Source: Stieleria maiorica
GTDB taxonomy: Bacteria; Planctomycetota; Planctomycetia; Pirellulales; Pirellulaceae
Direction of reading: 5' to 3'
DNA length: 64,000 nucleotides
Assembly (NCBI RefSeq): GCF_008035925.1
Contig: NZ_CP036264.1
Span: 2,348,443 to 2,412,442 of the forward strand
Both the position numbers and the translations under genes were made by a program. The notes beneath the pieces are model-generated. The model had not been told where the DNA came from. It searched no databases and saw only the letters and a program-made list of their open reading frames with translations. Positions 36,305 to 44,914 of this stretch are shown in pieces (position 1 is the stretch's first letter; the number at the start of each line of letters is the position of its first letter).

Positions 36305-36808
36305 TTAAAACGGAATGTCGGGGTCGTCGTATCCGGTCCCCCTTCCGGTCGGCTGGGCATCGCGTGCGCCCGAGTCGGCGGAATAATCGTCCGCGCCCTG
36401 GGAGTTGTAGCCGCCGTGATTCTCGGCGGTCTGTCCGCTCCCGCCGCGTTGGCTGGAATGGTGCTCGGAGCCGCCGCCGGAACGTCCGCCGAGCATTTGC
36501 ATCTTTTCACAGATCACGCGCAACTTGCTTCGCTTCTGTCCGTCGGTCTCCCAGCGATCGAGCTTCAATCGCCCTTCGATCAGGACCGGCGAGCCCTTGG
36601 ACAGGTATTCGCTGGCGACTTCTGCATTTCGCCCCCACAGCGTGACATCGACGAATGTGGCTTCGTCGACCCATTCCCCGCTGGCGGTCTTGCGTCGATC
36701 GTTGACCGCGACGGTCACGTCGGAAACGGCTTGGCCGCTGGGGATGTAACGCAATTCGATATCGCGCGTCAAATTCCCAACCAGAATGACGCGGTTGTAG
36801 CTGGCCAT
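36305..36808 (-). CDS. ssb: Single-stranded DNA-binding protein
   Basis: 167 residues. OB fold ([21 protein letters not shown] ... [21 protein letters not shown], residues 1-110), a Gly/Ser/His-rich linker and the acidic C-terminal tip DDPDIPF, which recruits repair and replication partners. ATG 36808 chosen by the family start; upstream frame is Pro/Thr-rich and unrelated. Lies between rpsF and rplI, a common bacterial arrangement. Confidence 0.96.
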   Translation of the reverse strand: MASYNRVILVGNLTRDIELRYIPSGQAVSDVTVAVNDRRKTASGEWVDEATFVDVTLWGRNAEVASEYLSKGSPVLIEGRLKLDRWETDGQKRSKLRVICEKMQMLGGRSGGGSEHHSSQRGGSGQTAENHGGYNSQGADDYSADSGARDAQPTGRGTGYDDPDIPF

Positions 36809-36881
36809 CGTTGTCCTGTGAGTTGCTGGGAATGTGGGGAAAACAAAAAACGTGGTTGCCTGGCTGGGGAGTCCCGCTTGC

Positions 36882-37295
36882 TCAGGAATCCGAATCGTCG
36901 TCGCTATCGCTGTCGCTGCTATCGCTGGCCGCTTCGGCCTCGGCGTCTTTGCTGGCGACCGGGGATGCACCACGGGCGTTGGCCAAGATCGGCTCGACCA
37001 ACCGCGGGTCCAGCTTCAGCGTCATCTGACGCAGCACCGGCTCGCAGAGGTGGAACGCGCGATCCAGCTTGGGGACTTCGCTGCCTTCCATTTCGAAGTA
37101 GGTCAACCAATAGGTGCCTTTTTGGTGGCCGTCGATCGGATAAGCGAGCTTTTGCTCCATCCACAGACGATTGACTTCGACTTTTCCGCCGGCTTCGGTG
37201 ATCAGGTCTTCGATCTGCTTGCTCACTCCGCCGGGGTCACGGGCGTAGTGGTTGCTGTCGAGGATGCACAGTGTTTCGTAAGTGTTTTTGGCCAC
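36882..37295 (-). CDS. rpsF: 30S ribosomal protein bS6
   Basis: 137 residues. [17 protein letters not shown] and [12 protein letters not shown] match the bS6 fold. The last 30 residues form a Ser/Asp tail ([14 protein letters not shown]), longer than in most bacteria. In E. coli the bS6 tail receives glutamates from RimK; here acidic residues are already encoded. Confidence 0.95.
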   Translation of the reverse strand: MAKNTYETLCILDSNHYARDPGGVSKQIEDLITEAGGKVEVNRLWMEQKLAYPIDGHQKGTYWLTYFEMEGSEVPKLDRAFHLCEPVLRQMTLKLDPRLVEPILANARGASPVASKDAEAEAASDSSDSDSDDDSDS

Positions 37296-37399
37296 GACTG
37301 TTTCTTTTCTACTTTGCTACGTTTGGCTTCAGCTCGATCGGCCGGCGGCGAATCGGACTGTCGCGGGTGTGAAACGGGAACGATTGATTGAACGTTGGT

Positions 37400-38041
37400 T
37401 TACTGTCGACCGACCGATCGCGGATCGCCCTGGGGCTGATCGGAGGGTTTTCGTTGATTCGGTTTTGAGCCAGCGTCCGGGTCGCCGTTAAACTGGCTCA
37501 TCGTGCGATCGACGCCGTCGGTGACAAAGCTGATCACAGCTTTGGCCGCGCGGGTGGTCGCCGCATCGATTGTATCGCATTCGCTCTTGGAGAATTTCCC
37601 CAAGACATAATCGGTCACCGTCCAACCTTCGGGAGGCCGTCCGATTCCGACGCGAAGCCGCGGAAACGACTCCGAACCGAGATGCCGGATAATATCCTTG
37701 ATCCCGTTTTGGCCACCGGCACTGCCCGATGGCTTGATCCTGATCCGGCCGTTGTCGAGATTGAGATCATCGCAAACGACCAGGATATCGCTTAACTGCA
37801 ACTTATAAAAGTCGAACGCCTTGCGGACGCTCTGCCCGCTGGCGTTCATGTACGTGTGGGGACAAAGGATGACCACCTTTTCCCCGTCGACCGAAGACTC
37901 CGCGAGTTCGCCTTCGAATTTAATTTTCGGGGCACCGGCATGGGTCAGCACGGCAAACTTTTCGGCCACCGTGAAACCGACATTGTGTCGTGTTTGTTCG
38001 TATTTCCGGCCGGGGTTGCCCAGCCCAACGATTAACTTCAT
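37400..38041 (-). CDS. pth: Peptidyl-tRNA hydrolase
   Basis: 213 residues. It recycles peptidyl-tRNA dropped by ribosomes. KLIVGLGNPGRKYEQTRHNVGF holds the catalytic His19; CDDLNLDNGRIRIKPSGSAGGQNGIKDI holds the conserved Asp and the GGHNGL-like loop (here GGQNGI). The core ends near residue 185 and an extra polar tail (NGDPDAGSKPNQRKPSDQPQ) follows. Only 60 bases separate it from rplY. Confidence 0.96.
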   Translation of the reverse strand: MKLIVGLGNPGRKYEQTRHNVGFTVAEKFAVLTHAGAPKIKFEGELAESSVDGEKVVILCPHTYMNASGQSVRKAFDFYKLQLSDILVVCDDLNLDNGRIRIKPSGSAGGQNGIKDIIRHLGSESFPRLRVGIGRPPEGWTVTDYVLGKFSKSECDTIDAATTRAAKAVISFVTDGVDRTMSQFNGDPDAGSKPNQRKPSDQPQGDPRSVGRQ

Positions 38042-38101
38042 CGCAATGTCGAAGGATCCATGGCCGATCGGCCTGGCGAGTCAATCCGCGGCAGCGGCGG
38101 A

Positions 38102-38686
38102 CTACTCCGCTTCGCCCTCTTCCTCGGTTTCGTCTTCGGTGAGGCCCTTGGGTTTTTCCACATGGTAAACCACGGTTTCGACGGGCGTGACCAGAACGAC
38201 GTTGTCGGGCAGTGACAAGTCCCCGGCCGTGCGGTTTTCACCCAGGGCGACGCTGGCCACGTTGAGCGGCAGGAAATCGGGGATGGCGACCGCTGGGCAC
38301 TCGACTTCGACTTCGTGAGCGTTTTCGATCGCGATTCCGCCTTGCTTTCCGCCGGCCGGTTCGCCTTTGAATCGAATCGGCACCGTCACGGTGACCTTTT
38401 CGTTCATGTCGACCCGCTGCAAGTCGATGTGCAGCACCTCAATCCCCAACGGATCGAATTGCAGATCGCTGACCAAAGCCGTCTCGCTGACGGCACCTTG
38501 CAGCTCGACGATCTTGCTGTGATGTCGCAAAATCGATTCGACCGTCTTTTGCGAAATCGACAAATGCTCGTTGCTTTGCTTGTGCCCGTACAAAACGGCC
38601 GGGACGGAGCCGGCCTTTCGCAACCGGCGTGATGCGGCCGTTCCTAGGCTGCCCTCACGTTTTTGGACCTGTACCACTTCCGCCAT
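38102..38686 (-). CDS. rplY: 50S ribosomal protein bL25 (CTC form)
   Basis: 194 residues, the long two-domain form: the 5S-rRNA-binding N-domain (REGSLGTAASRRLRKAGSVPAVLYG) and the beta-rich TL5/CTC C-domain (EVEVECPAVAIPDFLPLNVA), then an acidic tail (EDETEEEGEAE). First gene of the rplY-pth-rpsF-ssb-rplI cluster. Confidence 0.95.
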   Translation of the reverse strand: MAEVVQVQKREGSLGTAASRRLRKAGSVPAVLYGHKQSNEHLSISQKTVESILRHHSKIVELQGAVSETALVSDLQFDPLGIEVLHIDLQRVDMNEKVTVTVPIRFKGEPAGGKQGGIAIENAHEVEVECPAVAIPDFLPLNVASVALGENRTAGDLSLPDNVVLVTPVETVVYHVEKPKGLTEDETEEEGEAE

Positions 38687-39394
38687 TGCGGATCACCCTG
38701 ACGTCGTTAATTTCTTGTGTTTTGTTCCCTCAAACGCCACCAAAATCGATGTTTGGGGTGCGTTTGGCACGCCGATACGTTTACGGCGAAGCGGGTAAGT
38801 ATGTCAGGGCCGGAGATCTCTGCAAGCCCAAACAAGCGGCCGAAGACAACCTGGGGGTGATCTCGACGCCTCTTCGCCGCGATTTTGCTGCGATTTCATT
38901 GAAATCCGCACGCTTGCCGCCTCTCGCGTCTCGCCGATCGCTGCCGTAGGATGCCGCTGGCGTCGGGTGCTCGCCGCGGTCGACCCGAAATCGAACCAAT
39001 TTCGGCCCGGCTCGGCGGTGACTTGATCGACAGGATGAAAGCGCCCTCCCCTCGCTGCGCTCGACCCTCACAGGGGGAGGGTGGACTTGGAAAACCCGAC
39101 CCTCCCAGGGGGCGGCCTGATGAAAAGTAGGTGGCGTCGAAAACTGGTGAACCGGCAACGATTGAAAATTGCAAAATGAACAGTGCAAATTGCGAAATGA
39201 TTTGAGCGACGATTCTCGGCAAATTTGCATTTTGCAATGAACAGTTTGCAATTTGCAATCGAGGGATCCAGCAGGATCGCTGAACGCCCCCGAACCTACC
39301 CAACGTTCCGGGTTCCATTGATTTCCGCCAGGCCTCCCAGAGGGAGGGTGGCTTTGAAAAACTGACCTCTCACCCTGTTGCTTTGCCGTCATCC
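38687..39394. other. Intergenic region upstream of rplY and the MBL hydrolase
   Basis: About 700 bases between divergent genes; no gene seen. The rplY promoter must be near 38700-38800. It holds two CCTCCC-rich repeats (39069-39112, 39333-39350; core GGGAGGGTGG) and an AT-rich direct repeat, GCAAAATGAACAGTGCAAAT (39171) and GCAATGAACAGTTTGCAATT (39234). A 203-residue minus-strand frame here spans the repeats and is not credible. Confidence 0.55.
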
Positions 39395-40207
39395 ATGTCG
39401 TTTGTCCCCGAATCCAGCGGCCCGCACCAAGGCCTGGTCACGTTCCTTGGCACCGGGACGAGCGTCGGCGTCCCCGCGATCGGATGCGATTGCGCGGTCT
39501 GCCAAAGCAGCGACGCGCGGAACAATCGCACCCGCTGTGCGATCACGGTCCGGTTGCCCGGTGGCACGGTGCTGATCGATACCCCGCCGGATCTGAGAGT
39601 CCAATTGATTCGCGAGCGGATTCGCGTGGTGCATGCGGTCGTCTACACCCACGAACATGCCGACCACATTTTTGGGCTGGATGATTTGCGGTTGATGCCC
39701 TTTCGACTCGGTCATGCCGTCCCGCTGTACTGCACCGAGGCCGTTGAATCAAACATCCGGCGGGCCTTCGCCTACGCCTTTGCCGACCGCGAAGACACGC
39801 ACCCCGGAGCGACGCCCAAGCTGTCGCTGCACCGAATCGATCACGCCCCGTTTGAGGTGCTGGGGACCGAGTTCATCCCGATCCCGATGAAGCACGGACC
39901 GCACTTCAATGTGCTGGGGTTTCGGATCGGCGACTTTGCCTACTGCACCGACACCAACTTGATCCCCCCGGCATCGATCGAGCGGCTCAAAGGCGTGAAA
40001 ACCCTGGTCGTCGGCGCCCTCCGCATGGAGCCCCACCCGACGCATTTCAATCTTGAGGAGGCGATCGAGGTGTCGCGTGCCGTCGGTGCCCAACGGACGC
40101 TGCTGACCCACACCGGCCACCAACTCGATTACCAGAAAACCTGTGACTGGCTGCCCGACGGCATCGATATGGCTTATGACGGGTTGCAGGTCGGGATTCG
40201 GGTTTAG
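39395..40207 (+). CDS. Metallo-beta-lactamase-fold phosphodiesterase (PhnP-like)
   Basis: 270 residues. [22 protein letters not shown], with a Cys pair, and the metal site [13 protein letters not shown] match the PhnP/RNase-Z-like branch of MBL hydrolases, which cleave cyclic or ester phosphodiesters. Later ligands: [16 protein letters not shown] and LLTHTGHQ. Start ATG 39395; a TTG at 39383 adds four residues. Stands alone. In PhnP the matching Cys residues bind a structural zinc. Confidence 0.85.
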   Translation: MSFVPESSGPHQGLVTFLGTGTSVGVPAIGCDCAVCQSSDARNNRTRCAITVRLPGGTVLIDTPPDLRVQLIRERIRVVHAVVYTHEHADHIFGLDDLRLMPFRLGHAVPLYCTEAVESNIRRAFAYAFADREDTHPGATPKLSLHRIDHAPFEVLGTEFIPIPMKHGPHFNVLGFRIGDFAYCTDTNLIPPASIERLKGVKTLVVGALRMEPHPTHFNLEEAIEVSRAVGAQRTLLTHTGHQLDYQKTCDWLPDGIDMAYDGLQVGIRV

Positions 40208-40210
40208 AGG

Positions 40211-40279
40211 GTTGGGAGTTGGGAGTTGGGAGTTGGGAGTTGGGAGTTGGGAGTTGGGAGTTGGGAGTTGGGAGTTGGG
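40211..40279. repeat. Tandem heptanucleotide array (GTTGGGA) about 10 copies
   Basis: Uninterrupted GTTGGGA units over about 69 bases directly after the stop of the MBL gene. The purine-rich strand carries regularly spaced GGG runs, so G-quadruplex formation is possible. Copy number probably varies between strains. Confidence 0.95.
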
Positions 40280-40441
40280 GAGGTGACAGAAAAATGGGGG
40301 GGCAGAAAAATGTAGGCAGTAGGCAGTTCGAAAAACCTGAAACCTGAAACTCATTCTTACGGGCACATGGGCGGCTTGAGTTCCTTTATACTTCGCGGCG
40401 GTTGAGGATTTGTTCTATTTGCTGTCTTTCTTGAGGTCTCG

Positions 40442-40747
40442 ATGTCGTCGCTTTCGGACACACAACGCTCCAACGCCCGCTTGGGGCTCTGGCTGTTCGC
40501 CGTCTATTTGGTGCTGTATTTGGGTTTCGTTTTTTTGAGCGCGTTTGCGGCTCATTTGATGGAACGCCCCGTCATCGCCGGATTGAACTTGGCCATCGTT
40601 TACGGATTCGGATTGATCGTCGGCGCCCTGGTGATGGCGTTGCTGTACGGGATGCTTTGCAAGTCCGAACCGCTGGGCGAATCGCCGGCCGGCCAATCGT
40701 CTGGCGGGGCTGCCTCCGGCGATGAACCGCGGGGGGACCTCGCGTGA
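40442..40747 (+). CDS. DUF485 membrane protein
   Basis: 101 residues with two membrane helices (LWLFAVYLVLYLGFVFLSAF and LAIVYGFGLIVGALVMALLYG) and the short polar tail typical of DUF485 (YjcH), the small partner gene of acetate symporters. ATG 40442 has GAGG upstream. Its TGA overlaps the GTG start of the symporter (GTGA), so the two are translationally coupled. Confidence 0.9.
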   Translation: MSSLSDTQRSNARLGLWLFAVYLVLYLGFVFLSAFAAHLMERPVIAGLNLAIVYGFGLIVGALVMALLYGMLCKSEPLGESPAGQSSGGAASGDEPRGDLA

Positions 40748-42663
40748 TTTATGACCCCTCTTGGATCGCCGTCTTCGTTTTCTTTACGTTCGTCGGCGCC
40801 ACGGTCGGCCTGAGTTTCTTCTTGGGTCGAAAGGCGAAATCATCGGCCGGGTACTTCGCCGCCCATGGGCAGATCCCTTGGGCCGTCAACGGGATCGCGT
40901 TCGCGGGAGACTACCTGTCCGCCGCTTCGTTCCTGGGCATCTGTGGCATGATCGCCTCGTACGGCTACGATGGTTTTTTGTACTCGATCGGGTTCCTGGC
41001 CGGATGGATCGTGGCGCTGTTTGTGATTGCCGAACCGATGAAACGGCTGGGGCGATTCACCTTCGCCGATGCCTTGGACGCCAAGTTCGATTCGCGCGGC
41101 ATCAAAGCGGCGGCGGGCGCGAGCACGCTGGTCGTCAGCGTGTTCTATCTGATTCCCCAGATGGTCGGCGCCGGATCGCTGATTCAACCGCTGTTGGGGT
41201 TCCCGCACTGGGTCGGCGTCGTGTTGGTCGGGATCGTGGTGATCACGATCGTCGTCACCGCAGGGATGGTCTCGACGACCTGGGTGCAGTTCTTGAAGGG
41301 ATCGCTGTTGGTCGTGTTCAGCGCCGTGCTGGTGGTCTTGCTGTTGGGCCGTGGCTTTGTCGCTCAGCCCGAGGCGTTTGAATCGATCGGCCCGATTTCC
41401 ATCAGTGAATTAGGGCAACCCGAAATCGCCCGCAGACCTGTCTTGCCGGCCGAGAACGGCTGGGAGCAGCACGAGGATTTGGTCCGTTTCTTACGTGCCG
41501 ATCGCGTCGGGTTTGACGTCTTTCATGTCCAACCGGCGGGCGACGGCCAGGTGATCCTGCGACAGGCTCAATCCATCGTTGCAACCTCTGACGGTTTGCA
41601 AATCGACGGCGCACCACTGGGACGCGACGCTAAACAAAAGGAATTGCAACCGGTCGGCACACTGACGCGACTGCCCGACGGCAAGGCTGAGACCGGGCCG
41701 CTGGGGCCGGTCAGCTTCTTCACCACGTTGAATGACAGCGAAGTCGTCTTGTGGCGCAATAAGACGGTCGTACACGACGATGGCACGAAGTCGACGGTCT
41801 ACTTCCAAAAGCTGACACCCGGCAACGAGGTGCTGCGGCCGGGCGAGCACCCCAAGTTTGCCGGCATCCGCGAAGAAGCGATGGTGGGCAAGCTGAATTT
41901 CTTGTCATTGATGCTGGCGCTGTTTTGTGGCACCGCATCCCTGCCGCACATCTTGATTCGCTACTACACGGTCAAAGACGGCGCGGCGGCCCGAAAGAGC
42001 ACGATCGTTGGGATCGCCAGCATCGGGTTCTTCTATGTCCTGACGTTGTACTTGGGGCTGGGAGCGATGACCAGCGCGTCGATGGACTTGACCGACAGCA
42101 ACATGGCCGCCCCGTTGTTGGCCCGCAGCATCAGCACGTGGTTGTTTGCGATCATTTCCGCGATCGCATTCACCACGGTCTTGGGTACTGTCAGCGGCCT
42201 GATTCTGGCCAGCAGCGGCGCGGTCGCCCACGACCTGCTGGTCGGCGTGTTCGGCATGGACTTGTCGGAGAACAAGAAGGTCCGGATCGCAAAGATGGCC
42301 GCAATCGTCGTCGGGGCGATCGCGATCGTGCTGGGGATCCTGTTCAAGGAAATGAACGTCGGCTACCTGGTCGGCTGGGCGTTCAGCGTCGCCGCGAGCG
42401 CCAACTTGCCCGCCTTGGTCATGTTGTTGTTTTGGAAATCGACGACCAAGGAAGGCATCGTGGCCAGCGTGCTGGTCGGCATGATCAGTTCGCTGGGTTG
42501 GATCTTGTTGTCCAGTGACACCTACAAGAGTGTCTATGGCTGGGATCCCGAATTGGCTTACGCCCCGTTCAGCCAGCCCGGCATCGTGACGATCCCGTTG
42601 GCATTTGTCACGCTGATCGTGGTCTCGTTGATGACGCAGCGGAAAGGGGCGGAGATGGCGTGA
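40744..42663 (+). CDS. actP: Sodium:solute symporter, ActP-like, with a large hydrophilic insertion
   Basis: 639 residues of the SSS family, probably cation/acetate or short monocarboxylate symport, as supported by the DUF485 partner. GYFAAHGQIPWAVNGIAFAGDYLSAASFLGICGM is the ActP-like helix 1-2 region. After helix 6 (about residue 205) comes an unusual soluble stretch of about 165 residues (to about 380) before LMLALFCGTASLPHILIRYYTV, where SSS transporters continue. Inserts here are shorter in E. coli ActP. The substrate assignment is inferred. Confidence 0.88.
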   Translation: MIYDPSWIAVFVFFTFVGATVGLSFFLGRKAKSSAGYFAAHGQIPWAVNGIAFAGDYLSAASFLGICGMIASYGYDGFLYSIGFLAGWIVALFVIAEPMKRLGRFTFADALDAKFDSRGIKAAAGASTLVVSVFYLIPQMVGAGSLIQPLLGFPHWVGVVLVGIVVITIVVTAGMVSTTWVQFLKGSLLVVFSAVLVVLLLGRGFVAQPEAFESIGPISISELGQPEIARRPVLPAENGWEQHEDLVRFLRADRVGFDVFHVQPAGDGQVILRQAQSIVATSDGLQIDGAPLGRDAKQKELQPVGTLTRLPDGKAETGPLGPVSFFTTLNDSEVVLWRNKTVVHDDGTKSTVYFQKLTPGNEVLRPGEHPKFAGIREEAMVGKLNFLSLMLALFCGTASLPHILIRYYTVKDGAAARKSTIVGIASIGFFYVLTLYLGLGAMTSASMDLTDSNMAAPLLARSISTWLFAIISAIAFTTVLGTVSGLILASSGAVAHDLLVGVFGMDLSENKKVRIAKMAAIVVGAIAIVLGILFKEMNVGYLVGWAFSVAASANLPALVMLLFWKSTTKEGIVASVLVGMISSLGWILLSSDTYKSVYGWDPELAYAPFSQPGIVTIPLAFVTLIVVSLMTQRKGAEMA

Positions 42664-42670
42664 GGATTTA

Positions 42671-42722
42671 TGTAGAACGATTGTTCCAATCGTTGCAGAG
42701 CAATTGGGACAATTGCTCTACA
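42671..42722. repeat. Palindromic repeat family M between actP and sufS
   Basis: Two related hairpins back to back: TGTAGAACGATTGTTCCAAT and, inverted, CAATTGGGACAATTGCTCTA. Each arm is itself palindromic (ATTGTTCCAAT; CAATTGGGACAATTG). It fills the 66-base convergent junction. Confidence 0.8.
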
Positions 42723-42729
42723 CTGCCGC

Positions 42730-44001
42730 TTACGCCGGCGAAGGGCTTCGTCGGCGTCGGCGACGGCCGCCACGCATGAACTTATCGCGTGCTTCCTTGA
42801 CGGCCTGGACCAATCGGTCCACTTCCTCGAGCGTGTTGTACAGATAAAAACTGGCGCGGGTCGACGCGGTCTTGCCGACCGATTCATGCAACGGCATCGC
42901 ACAATGGTGGCCGGCACGAACCGCAACCCCGCGGGTATCCAACCACTGAGCGATGTCGTGGGCATGAATGCCGTCGACGGTGAAGCTGACGATGCCGGCT
43001 TTTCTGTCCGGTGTGGGGCCAAGGATCTCGACGCCCTCGATCTCTCGCAGCGCCGCGTCGGCGGCCTGGCAGAGCACGTGTTCGTGGGCTTGGATGTTGT
43101 CCATCCCGACCGATTGCAAGTAACGCATCGCCGCGGCCAGCCCGATCGCCTCGGTGATCGGCGGTGTCCCGGCCTCGAACTTTTCCGGCAAACCCGTCGG
43201 GCTGAACCCTGTGGTCGTGACCCGATCGATCATCCCGCCGCCGCCCAAGAACGGCGGCATCGCGTCCAACAACGTTTCTTTGCCGTACAGCACACCGATC
43301 CCGGTGGGTCCGCAGAGTTTGTGACCGCTGAAGACGACGAAGTCGGCGTCCCAATGCTGGACATCGATCGCTTGATGGGGCGCCCCCTGTGCCGCGTCGA
43401 CCAGCACCGTCGCTCCGGCGGCGTGCGCCATGCCGGTCCACTTGGCCACGGGAAAATTGGTTCCCAGGACGTTGCTGCAGGAAGCAAAGGAAAACAGTTT
43501 GGGACGCAGCGAATCAAGTTTCGCTTGAACCACCGCATCATCGATCGTGAAGTCATCACGGAGCGGAAGGAATTCGACGCGGCAACCGATCCGCTCGGCC
43601 AATTGGTGCCAGGGAACGATGTTGGCGTGGTGCTCTGCGATCGTCAAAAGCACAACATCGTCGGCGGCCAAGTTTTCGCCGCCCCAGGAGTGGGCGACCG
43701 TGTTGATCGCGGCGGTCGTCCCCGCCGCGAACACGACTTCCGCATGCGACCGCGCCCCGATGAATTCTCGCGTCGTTTCGCGAGCCGCTTCGTAGGCCGC
43801 CGTCGACTCTTCGCTCAGCGTGTGGATGCCGCGATGCACGTTGGCGTAATAACGCTGGTAACAGTCGCTGATCGCATCGATGACGACTTGCGGCCGTTGG
43901 GCGCTGGCCGCATTGTCCAGAAACGCCAACGGAGCTCCGCTGGCGGACTTGCGCTGGAGGATCGGAAAGTCGGGACGGATTTGTAGGGGATCTAGCGACA
44001 T
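42730..44001 (-). CDS. sufS: Cysteine desulfurase SufS
   Basis: 423-residue PLP enzyme that takes sulfur from cysteine for iron-sulfur clusters. FVVFSGHKLCGPTGIGVLYG holds the PLP lysine (about 222) and RAGHHCAMPLH the persulfide cysteine (about 367), the class II SufS form. AAQGAPH precedes the lysine as usual. It is followed upstream by sufU, two bases away; other suf genes are not here. Confidence 0.95.
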   Translation of the reverse strand: MSLDPLQIRPDFPILQRKSASGAPLAFLDNAASAQRPQVVIDAISDCYQRYYANVHRGIHTLSEESTAAYEAARETTREFIGARSHAEVVFAAGTTAAINTVAHSWGGENLAADDVVLLTIAEHHANIVPWHQLAERIGCRVEFLPLRDDFTIDDAVVQAKLDSLRPKLFSFASCSNVLGTNFPVAKWTGMAHAAGATVLVDAAQGAPHQAIDVQHWDADFVVFSGHKLCGPTGIGVLYGKETLLDAMPPFLGGGGMIDRVTTTGFSPTGLPEKFEAGTPPITEAIGLAAAMRYLQSVGMDNIQAHEHVLCQAADAALREIEGVEILGPTPDRKAGIVSFTVDGIHAHDIAQWLDTRGVAVRAGHHCAMPLHESVGKTASTRASFYLYNTLEEVDRLVQAVKEARDKFMRGGRRRRRRSPSPA

Positions 44002-44003
44002 CG

Positions 44004-44450
44004 TTAGCTCTCTTCACTCAAGCTGGGACCGCCGAAGCTGGGCCCGGCGTCGTCGTCATCGGCGGAATCATCGATCGGAGCGTGTAACGCCGATTGCAAC
44101 ACCCGCCAGGACAACAAGCAGCATTTTTGGCGGTTGGGCGTCAGTTGGGGTCCGAACAGATCCAACATCTCGTTGGCGGTAAACTCCTTCGCCTCCTCGA
44201 CCGTCTTGCCCTCGATCGCCTCGATCAGCATCGACGCCGAAGCTTGGCTGATCACGCAGCCCTCTCCGTCAAACCATGCCTCTTCGATCTTGCCGTCGCG
44301 ATCCAAACGCAGCATCACCTGGATCACATCCCCACACAGCGGATTCTTGCCCTCGTCCGCATGGGTGGCCGTGGCCAGCTCACCACGGTGGTAGGGATCC
44401 TCGTAGTGATCCAAGACGTGTTCTTCGTAAATGTCTTGTTCGTTGGGCAT
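44004..44450 (-). CDS. sufU: SufU-like iron-sulfur assembly / sulfur-transfer protein
   Basis: 148 residues. NPLCGD, GEGCVISQASASML and RQKCCLLSW give the three conserved Cys of the U-type scaffold, with the extra insert between the second and third sites typical of SufU, which accepts persulfide from SufS in a zinc-dependent way. ATG 44450 (MPNEQDIYEEHVLDHYEDP) is chosen over an upstream in-frame extension to 44516. The last 20 residues form an acidic Asp-rich tail. Confidence 0.92.
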   Translation of the reverse strand: MPNEQDIYEEHVLDHYEDPYHRGELATATHADEGKNPLCGDVIQVMLRLDRDGKIEEAWFDGEGCVISQASASMLIEAIEGKTVEEAKEFTANEMLDLFGPQLTPNRQKCCLLSWRVLQSALHAPIDDSADDDDAGPSFGGPSLSEES

Positions 44451-44914
44451 GATCGGGCAAAACCAGAGACAATTGTCAAACGGACCCGGCGATCCCTCGG
44501 ACGATCGCCGTTGCATTCAAGTCGCTGCATTAAAGTCTACGCGCGTTGTCAAAAATCGACGAGTCCCTATTCCGGTCGAAATGGTCGCACCCGGGCGAAA
44601 GTGTGGGATAGGATTCCAGCCTGTCACGGTTCCCCGATTGCAGTGGGCGGGGGTCTACTGGTCCAATCAGCATCGCCCGTTGTCGCAGACCGGTTGGGAA
44701 TGAAACCGGTAGCGGAAACCGCTAGCGGGCTGTCGGTTGCGTCACAACCGAGACAATCGTGAGCCGATGGCGCTCGCCACGGGCCCCCAAGGGCAAGGTT
44801 GTCACCGCTGGGCCCGCGGCTAGCGCCGTCGGCTCATTCAATCGACAGGCCGCTCGCGGAGATCCCCCGCGACGGCCGGACCGCTGAATTCGAACCGATA
44901 TCATTTTTTCCACC
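44451..44914. other. Divergent intergenic region between sufU and a lipoprotein gene
   Basis: About 460 bases with no gene seen. Contains the family H inverted repeat (44760-44836) and a small hairpin TAGCGGAAACCGCTA (44709-44723). Promoters for sufU and the lipoprotein gene should be at its two ends. Confidence 0.5.
44760..44836. repeat. Palindromic repeat family H
   Basis: Arms 44760-44786 and 44810-44836 pair at 24 of 27 positions (core TGAGCCGACGGCGCTAGCCG). Seen once in the window but has the same form as the multi-copy elements. Confidence 0.8.

Noticed and set aside
38781..39392. 203-residue minus-strand frame upstream of rplY
   Set aside because: Spans dispersed repeats and AT-rich direct repeats; no consistent protein pattern.
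42886..43986. 366-residue plus-strand frame over sufS
   Set aside because: SufS has its lysine and cysteine motifs on the minus strand.
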